NCBI GenBank assembly: GCA_002707495.1
Contig: PAMZ01000003.1
Span: forward strand, 1-64,000
Source: Halobacteriovoraceae bacterium
Lineage (GTDB): Bacteria > Bdellovibrionota > Bacteriovoracia > Bacteriovoracales > Bacteriovoracaceae
Direction of reading: 5' to 3'
DNA length: 64,000 nucleotides
The notes beneath the pieces are model-generated. The model did not search any database, was not told the DNA's origin, and saw only the letters and a program-made list of their open reading frames with translations. Of the stretch, positions 16,749 to 25,910 are shown in pieces (within the stretch, counting starts at the first letter, position 1; each line of letters opens with the position of its first letter). Both the position numbers and the translations under genes were made by a program.

Positions 16749-18347
16749 TTATTTATGTCTTCTCGCTGCCGCAATAAAAGAGCTAAACAGCGGATGAGGA
16801 TGAAATGGTCTTGATTTAAACTCAGGATGATACTGACAAGCTATAAAAAAGGGATGTTCAGATAACTCAATGACTTCCACTAAATTCAACTTCTCATTTC
16901 GACCTGAGACTTTCATCCCTGCTGCTTCAAGCTTAGGGACAAATTCATTATTCACTTCAAGTCTATGACGATGCCTTTCTGAGATATGTTCCGACTCATA
17001 AACTTTATAGGCCAGTGTGCCCTTCTCAATAGTGCAATCATAGGCTCCAAGCCGCATGCTTCCACCTTTATTCATCTCTTCTGATTGCCCTTCCATATAA
17101 TGAACGACAAAATCACCTTTTTGATTAAACTCCATGGATGTCGCAGCTTTTATTCCTGCTTTATTTCGCGCAAATTCAATCATCGCCAGTTGAAGCCCCA
17201 GACAAATCCCAAAAAAGGGCAAATTGTTTTCGCGAGCATATTGAATGGCCACAATCTTCCCTTCTGTCCCTCGTTCACCAAATCCACCAGGAACCAGAAC
17301 TCCATTCACTCCCTCAAGACTTGAGGTATCACCTCGCTCGAGATCCTGAGCATCAATATAGACCATATCTAATTCAACTTGATTAAAAATGGCTCCGTGA
17401 GTGAGTGCTTCATCAAGTGATTTATAAGATTCAACTAACTCAGTATACTTCCCAACAATACCAATTTTAACTTTACCGATCGGATGAGTCACATTGTGAA
17501 CGACCATCTCTAGATCTTTTGTATTGGGAGTTGTGGCCCATATTCCGAGTAGCTCACATATTTTTGAATCTAAACCTTGTGTGTGTAGATTCAAGGGTAC
17601 TTTGTATATTGAATCAAGATCAATGCACTTAAAAACATTGTCTTTGGGAACATTACAAAAAAGTGAAATCTTATCCATGATAGATTGATCAACATCGCGA
17701 TCCGCTCGACATAAAATAATATTAGGAAATAAACCAATGGAGCGAAGCTCTTTAACTGAGTGTTGAGCTGGTTTTGACTTAAGCTCTCCTGCAGCGGAAA
17801 GATAAGGCACCAAGACTAAGTGGATAAAAATGACATTTTCTGGACCTACATCGTGAGCGAACTGTCTGATACTCTCCATATAAGGAAGAGATTCAATATC
17901 CCCTACTGTTCCTCCAATTTCACCGAGAAGTAAATCACAGTCCTCTGCCGCTAGATGAATCCTGCGTTTAATTTCATCGGTTATATGAGGAACAACTTGC
18001 ACGGTTTTTCCGAGGTAGTTTCCTTTGCGCTCATTTTCTATAACTTCTAGATAAACTTGTCCGGTCGTAAAATTATTTTTCTTAGAAAGAGTCAGGCCTG
18101 TAAATCTCTCATAATGACCAAGATCGAGATCTGTTTCTGCACCGTCATCGGTGACGAAAACCTCTCCATGCTGAGTAGGACTCATTGTTCCAGGATCGAC
18201 ATTGATATAGGGGTCCATCTTTAGCATATTAATTTTAAGGCCTCGTCTTTCAATCAAAGCCGCTATACTAGCAGCAGTGAGGCCCTTTCCAAGGGAGCTT
18301 GCAACTCCTCCAGTTATAAAAATATATTTTTTAGATTTTTTACTCAC
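16749..18347 (-). CDS. pyrG: CTP synthase
   Basis: Converts UTP to CTP using glutamine. The N-terminal synthetase domain has TGGVASSLGKGL and DPYINVDPGTMSP. The C-terminal class I glutamine amidotransferase domain has the PGGFGERG loop, the nucleophile Cys in GICLGLQLA, and the His/Glu pair in HPEFKSRP. 532 aa. It starts with GTG overlapping the kdsB stop (GTGAGTAA). Its place between kdsB and kdsA is meaningful because CTP is the co-substrate of KdsB. Confidence 0.97.
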   Translation of the reverse strand: MSKKSKKYIFITGGVASSLGKGLTAASIAALIERRGLKINMLKMDPYINVDPGTMSPTQHGEVFVTDDGAETDLDLGHYERFTGLTLSKKNNFTTGQVYLEVIENERKGNYLGKTVQVVPHITDEIKRRIHLAAEDCDLLLGEIGGTVGDIESLPYMESIRQFAHDVGPENVIFIHLVLVPYLSAAGELKSKPAQHSVKELRSIGLFPNIILCRADRDVDQSIMDKISLFCNVPKDNVFKCIDLDSIYKVPLNLHTQGLDSKICELLGIWATTPNTKDLEMVVHNVTHPIGKVKIGIVGKYTELVESYKSLDEALTHGAIFNQVELDMVYIDAQDLERGDTSSLEGVNGVLVPGGFGERGTEGKIVAIQYARENNLPFFGICLGLQLAMIEFARNKAGIKAATSMEFNQKGDFVVHYMEGQSEEMNKGGSMRLGAYDCTIEKGTLAYKVYESEHISERHRHRLEVNNEFVPKLEAAGMKVSGRNEKLNLVEVIELSEHPFFIACQYHPEFKSRPFHPHPLFSSFIAAARRHK

Positions 18348-19074
18348 CCATCACTCCTTCGACCTTTTTAATGTCTTCAGGGGTATCTACTCCCAATAGT
18401 TCTACTTCTAGTTTTGTGGCCCCAATCGTTAAACCATTTTCCAAGGCTCTTAATTGTTCAAGCCTTTCACAAATTTCAAGTTGTGAAGGTTTAAGTTTTG
18501 AAAACTTCAAAAGAGCTTCTGGCCTATAGCTATAAATCCCAATATGTTGACTCCAATCTTTTACTTCGCCCGTTTGATAATAAGGAACACCGGCTCTAGA
18601 AAAATAAAGACAAGCTTTTGTTTCCTGACTTAAAACAGCCTTCACGATATTTGGATTTAGATAAGAAGACTCCTCTCCAGATCTTGGTTTAACCGCTGTA
18701 AATATATCAAAATCAGACTGGGCATGAGACTCAACAACTTTTTTAATATATTGAGCTCTCATCAACGGCTCATCCCCTTGCATATTCACAATATAATCAA
18801 AGTTTTGATCCTTATAATATTTATCTAGAGCAAGGGCGATCCTCTCCGACCCCGTAGAAACATCTTCATCCACTCGTACGGATTTTCCACCGGCAATTTT
18901 GACTGCTTCTTCTATTCGTTCATCATCAGTGACAATCGCAAATTCGAAGCCAGTTTCCTGACAATTTTGAACAATATGGGCTATCATGGGTTTGCCATTG
19001 ATCATGGCAAGAGGCTTTCCAGGAAAGCGGGTTGATCCGTACCTGGAGGGAACTAGAATCAGTGCGTTGGTCAT
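18340..19074 (-). CDS. kdsB: 3-deoxy-manno-octulosonate cytidylyltransferase
   Basis: Activates Kdo with CTP to CMP-Kdo for lipid A core assembly. N-terminal LVPSRYGSTRFPGKPL nucleotide loop, MQGDEPL metal/nucleotide motif and QHIGIYSYRPEAL near the end. The frame is open upstream to 19170, but the ATG at 19074 gives the family N-terminus (MTNALILVPSR) and is preceded by TAGGGA; 244 aa. First gene of the kdsB-pyrG-kdsA-kdsC unit. Confidence 0.95.
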   Translation of the reverse strand: MTNALILVPSRYGSTRFPGKPLAMINGKPMIAHIVQNCQETGFEFAIVTDDERIEEAVKIAGGKSVRVDEDVSTGSERIALALDKYYKDQNFDYIVNMQGDEPLMRAQYIKKVVESHAQSDFDIFTAVKPRSGEESSYLNPNIVKAVLSQETKACLYFSRAGVPYYQTGEVKDWSQHIGIYSYRPEALLKFSKLKPSQLEICERLEQLRALENGLTIGATKLEVELLGVDTPEDIKKVEGVMGE

Positions 19075-19169
19075 ATTTAATAAGTCCCTAAATTCGCTAA
19101 AATAATACCTATTCATAGACTTACTGGCCATAGCTAGGATTTTATTTGAATTCTGATAAAATAAGATCA

Positions 19170-19526
19170 ATGGAAATCTTTAAAACTTTGAGACTCTATT
19201 TCTTATGCAGTACCCTACTGCCGCCATCAGTCTTTGCGCAAGGCACACCATTAAAAGATCTCATCCGAGATCCTATTGTATCTAGGAGATGCAAAGCATT
19301 ATTGGGTGAACGCGACCAAAAAGTTAAAATCAAACAAAGACTCAACGCACTTCTTTTACGTAATAAAAAGCTTCAAAAATCACTTAAACCAACCCAAGAG
19401 ATCACCATGAAGCGCTTGCAGCTAAACGAGATACAACTTCGCAATAATTATCGTTTAACTGAGATCAAAGTTAAGGCCATGGATGAGGATATCATTCGCA
19501 AAGGTTGTCCTGGAGTCACACTCTAG
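19170..19526 (+). CDS. Small exported protein of unknown function
   Basis: 118 aa from the ATG at 19170 (the earlier TTG at 19146 only adds a polar tail ahead of the signal peptide). Signal peptide LRLYFLCSTLLPPSVFAQ, then a helical, basic region with regularly spaced Leu and Lys (likely coiled coil), and two cysteines at either end (SRRCKAL and RKGCPG). It is divergent from kdsB. No family recognised. Confidence 0.6.
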   Translation: MEIFKTLRLYFLCSTLLPPSVFAQGTPLKDLIRDPIVSRRCKALLGERDQKVKIKQRLNALLLRNKKLQKSLKPTQEITMKRLQLNEIQLRNNYRLTEIKVKAMDEDIIRKGCPGVTL

Positions 19527-19615
19527 AATTTTTTCTTTGCGGCTGCTTTTTTCATTGTTAGAATTCTTGAGCACACACGTAAACAATGGATTGTAGAATT
19601 TTAAGAACTTTCACT

Positions 19616-21055
19616 ATGAGAGAGAGACTCATTTTAATTTTATTCCTTTTTTTATCCGGACAGGTCTGGTCTCAGGATATTGATCTCAACCAACTTGAGA
19701 AAGAAGTCTCCAACACCAAAACGAATAATGATTTAAGAGACCAAGCTAAAAAAATCACCCTGCAAGATGCTATCGAAGAAGGTCTTCGCAATAATTTTAA
19801 CGAAAAAGTAAGAAGCTACACCTTTCAATTGAATGAATTAGATTTCAAAGATACTTATGAAGAGTTTTGGTATCCTCAACTCAATTTAACCATGCAAACT
19901 GATGGCGATCATTTTGTTGATAATATTTATCGTGATGCCAATCAAAATGCCCAAGACTCAACTGTCTCTCCCGTGGGATATGTAGGACTTGAAATTGAGG
20001 ATTACTCACTTTTTAATTGGGGCCGAGATTATCTCGACTACCTCAGCGCCAAGAACACTTACGCTAGAAATAAACAACGCCTAAAAGAACAGCGTAGGGC
20101 ACTTAGATTTAATATCATCGCTGAATACTTCAATCTGGCGAGACAAAATAATGTTGTTAAAATTTTAAAACGACAGCTAAGTCACACTTCTTTTATCTAT
20201 CGTCTGGCCAAAGAAAAAATGAGGATTCGAAAGATAGACTCACAAGAGTTTCTCCAAACTAAGCAGCTCTTTTTAAAGGCTCATAAAAACTACCAAGATG
20301 CCTTGTTTGAATACTATCAAATTCAAGAATCACTTGCCCGCTACCTAGGTGACGACTTAGAAACGATTTACTACCCCATTAACGAACTTAAATTTGAGCC
20401 CATGACCATAAAACTTTCCGAGTCACTGGCTTTATCTATGCGAAATAGTCCTGAGCTTTTAGACGCTAGAGTTGAGATGGAAAATGCATCAAGAAGTTAT
20501 CAAAGATCACTCAAAGATAATTTACCATTGCCGGAAATCACGATGAAGCTAGGTTCTTATCAAAGACAATTCTCTGGTACTGGGTTTGAAGATAACTACG
20601 AGACATTTTCAGGCTCCAAAAATGTAGAAGTAGCCGCCAGTCTAAATATGACTTGGACGATCTATGGAGGCGGTGGATTTTTAAATAAAAGGGTTCAAGA
20701 GTCCTCATTTTATCAGAAAAAAATTCGAGAAATCCAATTAAGAGAGACTCATAGAGATATCAAGGTTACCAATAAGCTGACTCACTCAAGAGTTATCTAT
20801 CTTCAAAAGAAATTTGCGGCAGTGGAAAAACAACGAGAAACTTCACGAAGAGTCTTTGATAAAGCGGTAGACAATTATATTGCTTCAAAAACTCGTTTTG
20901 CAGATATTTATCAAGTTCTTGAAGAACTGCAAAGCTCACAAGTTTATTATGAGAATACAAAATATGAACATCTTCTTGAAAAGCTCAAACTAGCTCAATT
21001 AATGGGGGTAGATGATTTTCCAGGAGAGAAATTTGATACGTTGGTGCTGAAATGA
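19616..21055 (+). CDS. TolC-family outer-membrane efflux protein
   Basis: 479 aa from the ATG at 19616 with signal peptide ILILFLFLSGQVWSQ. It shows the TolC two-fold repeat: ITLQDAIEEGLRNN in the first half and the matching LSESLALSMRNSPEL in the second, each followed by long amphipathic helices, with strand-like NFNEKVRSYTF and DLNMTWTIYGGG segments (alpha-barrel plus beta-barrel trimer). No inner-membrane pump or adaptor gene is adjacent; its partner is the outer-membrane-like protein coupled downstream (ATGA overlap). Confidence 0.85.
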   Translation: MRERLILILFLFLSGQVWSQDIDLNQLEKEVSNTKTNNDLRDQAKKITLQDAIEEGLRNNFNEKVRSYTFQLNELDFKDTYEEFWYPQLNLTMQTDGDHFVDNIYRDANQNAQDSTVSPVGYVGLEIEDYSLFNWGRDYLDYLSAKNTYARNKQRLKEQRRALRFNIIAEYFNLARQNNVVKILKRQLSHTSFIYRLAKEKMRIRKIDSQEFLQTKQLFLKAHKNYQDALFEYYQIQESLARYLGDDLETIYYPINELKFEPMTIKLSESLALSMRNSPELLDARVEMENASRSYQRSLKDNLPLPEITMKLGSYQRQFSGTGFEDNYETFSGSKNVEVAASLNMTWTIYGGGGFLNKRVQESSFYQKKIREIQLRETHRDIKVTNKLTHSRVIYLQKKFAAVEKQRETSRRVFDKAVDNYIASKTRFADIYQVLEELQSSQVYYENTKYEHLLEKLKLAQLMGVDDFPGEKFDTLVLK

Positions 21056-21828
21056 GATTTTCTAAATCAAGTAAACTCTTAATTCTAATCACTCTCTTCT
21101 TAACTTCTCATAGTTTTGCTCAAAATATTAAAGAGGTAGAGCGAAGAAGGCTTATTAGAGATTATAAGGTACAAGACGTTACTGCAGAGGAAATTAATAA
21201 CTTCCCTGAAATTCACCTGGATGAACAATCGGTCCTAGAGCGTATTGATAAAAGAACAGGAGTTTATGAAGACCCCTACTACACGCTCCAAGACGAAGCC
21301 CGTTTTTCTCTTGGCTATGCACTTTCTCAAGATTATCAAAATCCAACCAAGGTGCAGTCGATCTATGGTTCTTACATGAATAAAATGGATGATTCCTACC
21401 AAGATATGTGGTGGGCCATCCAATTCAAACGCACAGTTGCTCAATTTAATGCCATTCATGATGCTCCCGAAACAGGGGGAAGAGGTACCAATCAACAAGG
21501 TATCACGATGATGGGACTTGGTGTCGCTCATAATTTTTGGACGCTTAATGATCTTTTTAAAAGTAGCAGAGTTTTTGAGACGGTAGCTGTCTATCTTAAT
21601 TATAACTTCCATGTGGACAGTACAGATGAACAGAGTTATCAAGGGTTTGGTTATACGGCTGACTACTCGCTGGTTTATCGCTCCACCAAAAGATGGTTTT
21701 ATGGTGGTAAATTTTCATATAACTGGGCGCAAGTAGAAAGGGCAGCAGAGGAAGGTGAAAGCGATTCCGATACCTCTCTTGTGTTTGGCTGGACCACATT
21801 AGCATTTGAGCTTGGATTTTATTTTTAA
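21052..21828 (+). CDS. Exported, probable outer-membrane protein coupled to TolC homologue
   Basis: 258 aa, signal peptide LLILITLFLTSHSFAQ. From about residue 80 it consists of alternating aromatic/polar strands (ARFSLGYALSQ, MWWAIQFKRTVAQF, VFETVAVYLNYNFHV, LVYRSTKRWFYGGKFSYNW) and ends LAFELGFYF, with the terminal Phe typical of outer-membrane beta barrels. It overlaps tolC by ATGA. Function unknown; a small porin-like partner is inferred. Confidence 0.65.
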   Translation: MRFSKSSKLLILITLFLTSHSFAQNIKEVERRRLIRDYKVQDVTAEEINNFPEIHLDEQSVLERIDKRTGVYEDPYYTLQDEARFSLGYALSQDYQNPTKVQSIYGSYMNKMDDSYQDMWWAIQFKRTVAQFNAIHDAPETGGRGTNQQGITMMGLGVAHNFWTLNDLFKSSRVFETVAVYLNYNFHVDSTDEQSYQGFGYTADYSLVYRSTKRWFYGGKFSYNWAQVERAAEEGESDSDTSLVFGWTTLAFELGFYF

Positions 21829-21845
21829 CTCATAAAGGATACCAA

Positions 21846-23165
21846 ATGATAGAACGCTACAATTGCCCCGAAATCTCAGATATCTGGGACGATTACCATA
21901 AATTTAAAACATACCTGGAAGTTGAAATTGCTCTTATCGAAGCTTTAGAGGGAGTAAAGATCCCAGAAGGCATTTCAAAAGTCGTTAAAGAAAAAGCGAA
22001 AATCGATCCAAAAAGAATCTTTGAAATTGAAAAAACAACGAAACATGATGTGATTGCCTTTTGCACTTCCATCACTGAGAATCTTCCCAAAGACATCTCT
22101 AAGTATTTTCATTTTGGATGTACCTCAAGCGATATCATCGATACGGCCACGACACTTCAAATCAAACAAAGTGTTGAGCTCATTATCCATCAAACTGAGA
22201 AACTCATCAAAGCACTTAATATCCAAGCTGAAAAAACTAAGCATATTATTTGCATGGGTCGCTCACATGGAATGAACGCTGAGCCCATGAGCTTTGGATG
22301 TAAATTTTTAAGCTCCTATGCAGAGTTTTCCAGACGCCTTGAGGACTTAAAACAATTTCATCAAAAACAAATGACCGGACAGCTCTCAGGAGCAGTTGGT
22401 AACTATACAGTACTCACCCCAGAGATTGAAAAAGCGGCCATTGAAAAACTTGGTTTAAAAGTAGAGCCTATCAGCACCCAAGTTATTCCCAGAGATAGAA
22501 TTATCTCTCTGGTTAATATTACGGCTTCAATTGCTAGTGCTATTGAAAGGCTGGCCACAGAGATACGCCATCTTCATCACTCCGACATCAATGAGGTTTA
22601 CGAAGGCTTTGCCGAAGGACAAAAAGGCTCCTCGACCATGCCTCATAAAAAGAATCCTGTTTCTGGTGAAAACTTAACAGGACTATCCCGCATGATTCGC
22701 TCTCACCTCATCATTGCTCATGAGAATAATACCCTTTGGCATGAAAGAGATATCTCTCACTCTAGTGCTGAGAGAATGATGCTACCTGATAATTTAGGCT
22801 TGACCTTTTATTGCCTAAGAAGGCTGACCTCCACGGTTGAGAATTTAGTGATTAATGATGAGACGATTCAGAAAAAAGTTCTCAATAATTATCATTATCT
22901 TTCAAGCTATGTACTACATCGTCTGATCGCTGAAAATCGCGCGACCAGAGAAGAGCTTTATAAATTGGTTCAATCGGCTTCATTTGAATCCAACTCTCCT
23001 TTGCAATTTAAAGAGATGCTGGAGAAATCTGATTTAACTGAAGAGTCTGATTTAAGCTTCATTGCCTCCCTGGATGAGAAAACCATCAGAGGTATATATC
23101 TCAAACATGTAGAGTCGATTTTTGAAAGAGTAAAAGCTCAATATAAAAGTCAGCTGAATTCATAA
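21846..23165 (+). CDS. purB: Adenylosuccinate lyase
   Basis: Acts twice in purine synthesis, releasing fumarate from SAICAR and from adenylosuccinate. It has the family signature GSSTMPHKKNPVSGENL, an earlier TSSDIIDTA segment and GRSHGM with the catalytic His. 439 aa is typical. AAAGGA lies ahead of the ATG, and a strong terminator follows directly. Confidence 0.97.
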   Translation: MIERYNCPEISDIWDDYHKFKTYLEVEIALIEALEGVKIPEGISKVVKEKAKIDPKRIFEIEKTTKHDVIAFCTSITENLPKDISKYFHFGCTSSDIIDTATTLQIKQSVELIIHQTEKLIKALNIQAEKTKHIICMGRSHGMNAEPMSFGCKFLSSYAEFSRRLEDLKQFHQKQMTGQLSGAVGNYTVLTPEIEKAAIEKLGLKVEPISTQVIPRDRIISLVNITASIASAIERLATEIRHLHHSDINEVYEGFAEGQKGSSTMPHKKNPVSGENLTGLSRMIRSHLIIAHENNTLWHERDISHSSAERMMLPDNLGLTFYCLRRLTSTVENLVINDETIQKKVLNNYHYLSSYVLHRLIAENRATREELYKLVQSASFESNSPLQFKEMLEKSDLTEESDLSFIASLDEKTIRGIYLKHVESIFERVKAQYKSQLNS

Positions 23166-23195
23166 AAAAAGGCCCTATTTCTAGGGCCATTTTTC
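23164..23195. terminator. Bidirectional terminator between purB and the SPOR gene
   Basis: GGCCCT-ATTTCT-AGGGCC hairpin at 23171-23188 flanked by seven A on the left and ATTTTT on the right, so it can end transcription from both convergent genes. Confidence 0.88.
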
Positions 23196-23228
23196 GAAGG
23201 ATGATTGCGAGAGCCTAGGCCCTCAACA

Positions 23229-23870
23229 CTATAATTGATTAATGGTGTATTCTCTGTCCTGAAAAAGATCATTCTGATCTGAGATATAAGTTAGAGCTTC
23301 TTGTCTTGTATCAAAAAGTCCTATACTCACGCGATACCACTTCCCTTTACCAGGAATATTCGCTTCATTTATAATCATATCGTAGCCTTTAATAATAAAG
23401 GCATCTGCAAACTCTTGTGCACTTTCTTGGCTTTTATGAGCTGACAATTGGACTGTATATTTACCGGCGTAAGGATTTTTAGCTTCAGGTGTGGACTCTT
23501 CGCTCGCTCCCACATCTTCTTTAACAGGCTCAGCTTCCTTTGCGTCATTTCTAGGTGAAACGGTGACTCTCTCTTCTGCCAATTTTTGCATCTCTTCTTT
23601 AATTCGTTGATCTATATCGTTTTGTTGAAGAGGAGACTCTTCTTTCGGCGTATCTTCTGTAGGAATGATCTCATCTACTTTTTCCTCAGTGACTGACTTT
23701 AAATCAATCATCTCCTGATCTTTTTTGGTGTACCCATCAGCTTTTAAAGAGAGACTTTTTCCCGTTCTCACTCCAAGAGTAAATGCGATTACAGCAATCA
23801 AGACAATAAACACGAAAATAAGTACAACTTCTTTTCTTTCAAATACGAACAATTTGTTCTGATCTTCCAT
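23229..23870 (-). CDS. SPOR-domain cell-envelope protein
   Basis: 213 aa. One N-terminal membrane anchor (VVLIFVFIVLIAVIAFTLGV), an acidic Pro/Glu-rich linker (residues about 50-130), and a C-terminal SPOR domain from YTVQLSAHKSQESAQEF to YRVSIGLFDTRQEAL. SPOR domains bind denuded glycan strands at division septa, so a role at the division or septation site is likely (FtsN/DedD-like topology). Confidence 0.88.
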   Translation of the reverse strand: MEDQNKLFVFERKEVVLIFVFIVLIAVIAFTLGVRTGKSLSLKADGYTKKDQEMIDLKSVTEEKVDEIIPTEDTPKEESPLQQNDIDQRIKEEMQKLAEERVTVSPRNDAKEAEPVKEDVGASEESTPEAKNPYAGKYTVQLSAHKSQESAQEFADAFIIKGYDMIINEANIPGKGKWYRVSIGLFDTRQEALTYISDQNDLFQDREYTINQL

Positions 23871-24078
23871 ACCACCATTTTATAACTGCCTTGAATTTGG
23901 TGCAAACAGAAAGTTTTTCGCCTTTGTCATTTTGTGCCTCTCTCACAAAGAGGATTTGAAGAAATTCAGATTTGAAATAAGTTTCTCATAGGGGCAAGCG
24001 CTTATTTTCAAGTGTAAGCAATCGCCTTAGAACTAAGCTCAATCGACTTATCCATAACTACTAAAAGGGAGAAAACTT

Positions 24079-24276
24079 ATGAGCAAAGTGAAAAAATCAA
24101 AGAAATTGAAAACCTTTATAAAAGAGGAAAAAGGCCAGGGCGTGATGGAATATATTATCTTGACTGGTTTAGTGGGTATATTTTGCCTAGCCGCTGTGAA
24201 AAAATTTGGAAAATCTCTCGATACGCGTCTTAATCAAATCGATAAAAAAATCAAAAGAGAATTGGTGATCGACTAA
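24079..24276 (+). CDS. flp: Flp/Fap-type type IVb prepilin
   Basis: 65 aa with the Flp leader: a basic N-terminus, then G19 followed by QGVMEY, matching the G|XXXXEY processing motif (Glu at +5, Tyr at +6) and a single hydrophobic helix (IILTGLVGIFCLAAV). It is the major-pilin candidate of the Tad-type locus that follows. AAAAGGGAG precedes the ATG, and the next gene starts inside its stop codon (TAATG). Confidence 0.85.
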   Translation: MSKVKKSKKLKTFIKEEKGQGVMEYIILTGLVGIFCLAAVKKFGKSLDTRLNQIDKKIKRELVID

Positions 24277-24509
24277 TGGAAACTTTAAGGTTCACCATCT
24301 CATCAGGTTTAATACTTTCGGCCCTCTGTCTGTCACTTAGAAAGACAGAGGAGCTTCAATGTCAAAAATATAAAGCTCATACAAAAATTCAAAATGAGCT
24401 TAAAAATCGCTTTAAAATCAAAACTCTTCCGAGTTTATCTTTTTTAAATTTCTGCCCAACTCCAAAAACAAATTCTTACCGACTTAATGGAGGAGTCGAT
24501 TTTGAATAA
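24276..24509 (+). CDS. Small protein of the Tad-type locus, unknown function
   Basis: 77 aa, start overlapping the pilin stop (TAATG). One N-terminal hydrophobic segment (ISSGLILSALCLSL) followed by a basic soluble tail with two cysteines. Not recognised; by position it could be a minor pilin or assembly protein. Confidence 0.6.
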   Translation: METLRFTISSGLILSALCLSLRKTEELQCQKYKAHTKIQNELKNRFKIKTLPSLSFLNFCPTPKTNSYRLNGGVDFE

Positions 24510-25065
24510 TCAAAAAGGCTCAGCTTCATTTCTTGTCATCGTATCACTTCTCATCGTCTGCTTGAGCTTTACAATGATAGTCAAAAAAGATATTTCCCAA
24601 ATAAAAGAGCAAAACGATACCTATTACGGTCTTTTATGTGCCAAAGAGGTCAATAGTGAAACAGGACGTCTCGTAACCGAAATCAATTTTACTAATAAGA
24701 TTTTAAAATTACTTAAAGCCGGAAAACTACTTACTAGTCTCATCCCTCAACTAAGACTTCTAACTGGTTTTTTAGGTAAAGCCAGTCAAAAATCTCTTAA
24801 AGCCTACCAAAATGCCCGTGTTCAAAAATATCGAATCACTCTCTCTTCCTTGAATAGGCAAAGATGTCATGTACTTCCAAAGTCATATAAAACTCCCTTT
24901 CAATTCGGACTTGTGAGCGCAAGAAGGGACAAATGGGATCGAATAAAAATGCGAAATCGCTCAAATTGGGAGCATCGCTACTTTGGAGGAAATCTAAGTA
25001 TTAAGTCAAAAGTTAATATGAGATCGGGAAAGACGCAGACAAAACTCATAAGGAGAATTTTTTAA
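24502..25065 (+). CDS. TadE/TadG-like pseudopilin candidate
   Basis: 187 aa from a TTG at 24502, six bases after GGAGGAG, overlapping the previous stop (TTGAATAA); an ATG at 24487 is possible. The N-terminus NNQKGSASFLVIVSLLIV resembles a processed pseudopilin with Gly before a hydrophobic helix, as in TadE/TadG proteins. The remainder is basic with no clear domain. The link to the Tad family is by topology and position only. Confidence 0.6.
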   Translation: MNNQKGSASFLVIVSLLIVCLSFTMIVKKDISQIKEQNDTYYGLLCAKEVNSETGRLVTEINFTNKILKLLKAGKLLTSLIPQLRLLTGFLGKASQKSLKAYQNARVQKYRITLSSLNRQRCHVLPKSYKTPFQFGLVSARRDKWDRIKMRNRSNWEHRYFGGNLSIKSKVNMRSGKTQTKLIRRIF

Positions 25066-25209
25066 ATGATACTACAACTCTTTGTTTTTTTTCTCGTGAG
25101 CCTTTGGATTCAATTCGCTCTCATTAATAAAAAATTAGAAACAGTGAAAGACAAAAATAAATCAAGCTTTGAAAGGAGATGGAATGAAATCGATCGGCGA
25201 TACCAATAA
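25066..25209 (+). CDS. 47-residue single-pass membrane protein in the Tad-type operon
   Basis: ATG directly after the upstream TAA, preceded by AAGGAG at about 11 bases. It encodes a hydrophobic helix (LFVFFLVSLWIQFALI) and a charged tail, and its 3' end holds the ribosome binding site and start of the next gene (overlap 26 bp). Tight coupling on both sides supports a real gene. Possibly a minor pilin or a small anchor subunit. Confidence 0.55.
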   Translation: MILQLFVFFLVSLWIQFALINKKLETVKDKNKSSFERRWNEIDRRYQ

Positions 25210-25591
25210 GAAAAATCTCCTCACATTAATTCTCCTGTTTATGAGCAATTTCGTAACCTATCAACTAGCCTCCCTGCCACAGGAAATGAACACTCCTCAA
25301 GAGAGTTATATGCGTCCAGACTATGACACGATAAAACTTATCGCCAGAAGTTATATACCTTTTGAAAGACTCAGACCTATTCATGTGAAAGATGACGGTA
25401 GATTAATAGCTTATTGTCTTTTAATTGATAAAAATCCTGAAACTGAAGAGTTTACTCTCTATTGTCCAAAAAAATTTTTGGGAAGACTCGTTAACTCTCA
25501 AAACCCTCATTTGATTCCCTATCAGGAGGACTTGAAAATCACAACAAACAATATCACCAAAGGAAGATCCTATGAAATCTCTATTCCCTAA
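25184..25591 (+). CDS. Tad-locus membrane-anchored protein, CpaB-like by position
   Basis: 135 aa from the ATG at 25184, behind AAAGGAG. One N-terminal membrane helix (LLTLILLFMSNFVTYQL) and a soluble domain with two cysteines (IAYCLL and LYCPKK). In Tad operons a CpaB/RcpC protein usually precedes the secretin. The size and single anchor would fit a shortened version, but no SAF domain motif is evident, so the identity is a guess. Confidence 0.5.
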   Translation: MKSIGDTNKKNLLTLILLFMSNFVTYQLASLPQEMNTPQESYMRPDYDTIKLIARSYIPFERLRPIHVKDDGRLIAYCLLIDKNPETEEFTLYCPKKFLGRLVNSQNPHLIPYQEDLKITTNNITKGRSYEISIP

Positions 25592-25910
25592 TCCATTCTT
25601 AGTGAAATCTCTCATTTTTAGCATTCTTATTTTTAAAGTAAGTGGAGCCCATGCCATGGAGATAATTATTCAAACAGAAATAGGTGCACCAAAAATGGCC
25701 AGCTCCATTAAAGAGAGGTTGATTCAAAAGTATTACCTACCTAGTAATCGAATCAAAATTTATAGAGTTAAAAATTGTGAAAGCAAAGAAAGATTTAGAT
25801 TAGAGTGGTGCTTAAAAAAAACAGGGGATCTCTTAGAGCTCCCCAACAAAAACAATTCACTTATAAAAACTTCACTTTTAGTTTTTAGAAGGATTAAAAA
25901 TGATCAATAG
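25572..25910 (+). CDS. Small exported protein of the Tad-type locus
   Basis: 112 aa, signal peptide SLIFSILIFKVSGAHAM, then a short mixed alpha/beta domain (EIIIQTEIGAPKM) with two cysteines (KNCESK, LEWCLKK). It overlaps the previous gene by 20 bp. No family recognised. It is co-translated with its neighbours, and the secretin frame starts within its last codons. Confidence 0.6.
   Translation: MKSLFPNPFLVKSLIFSILIFKVSGAHAMEIIIQTEIGAPKMASSIKERLIQKYYLPSNRIKIYRVKNCESKERFRLEWCLKKTGDLLELPNKNNSLIKTSLLVFRRIKNDQ

Noticed and set aside
21235-21642. Minus-strand 135-codon ORF
   Set aside because: Antisense to the outer-membrane protein gene and to its coupling with tolC; no supporting signals.
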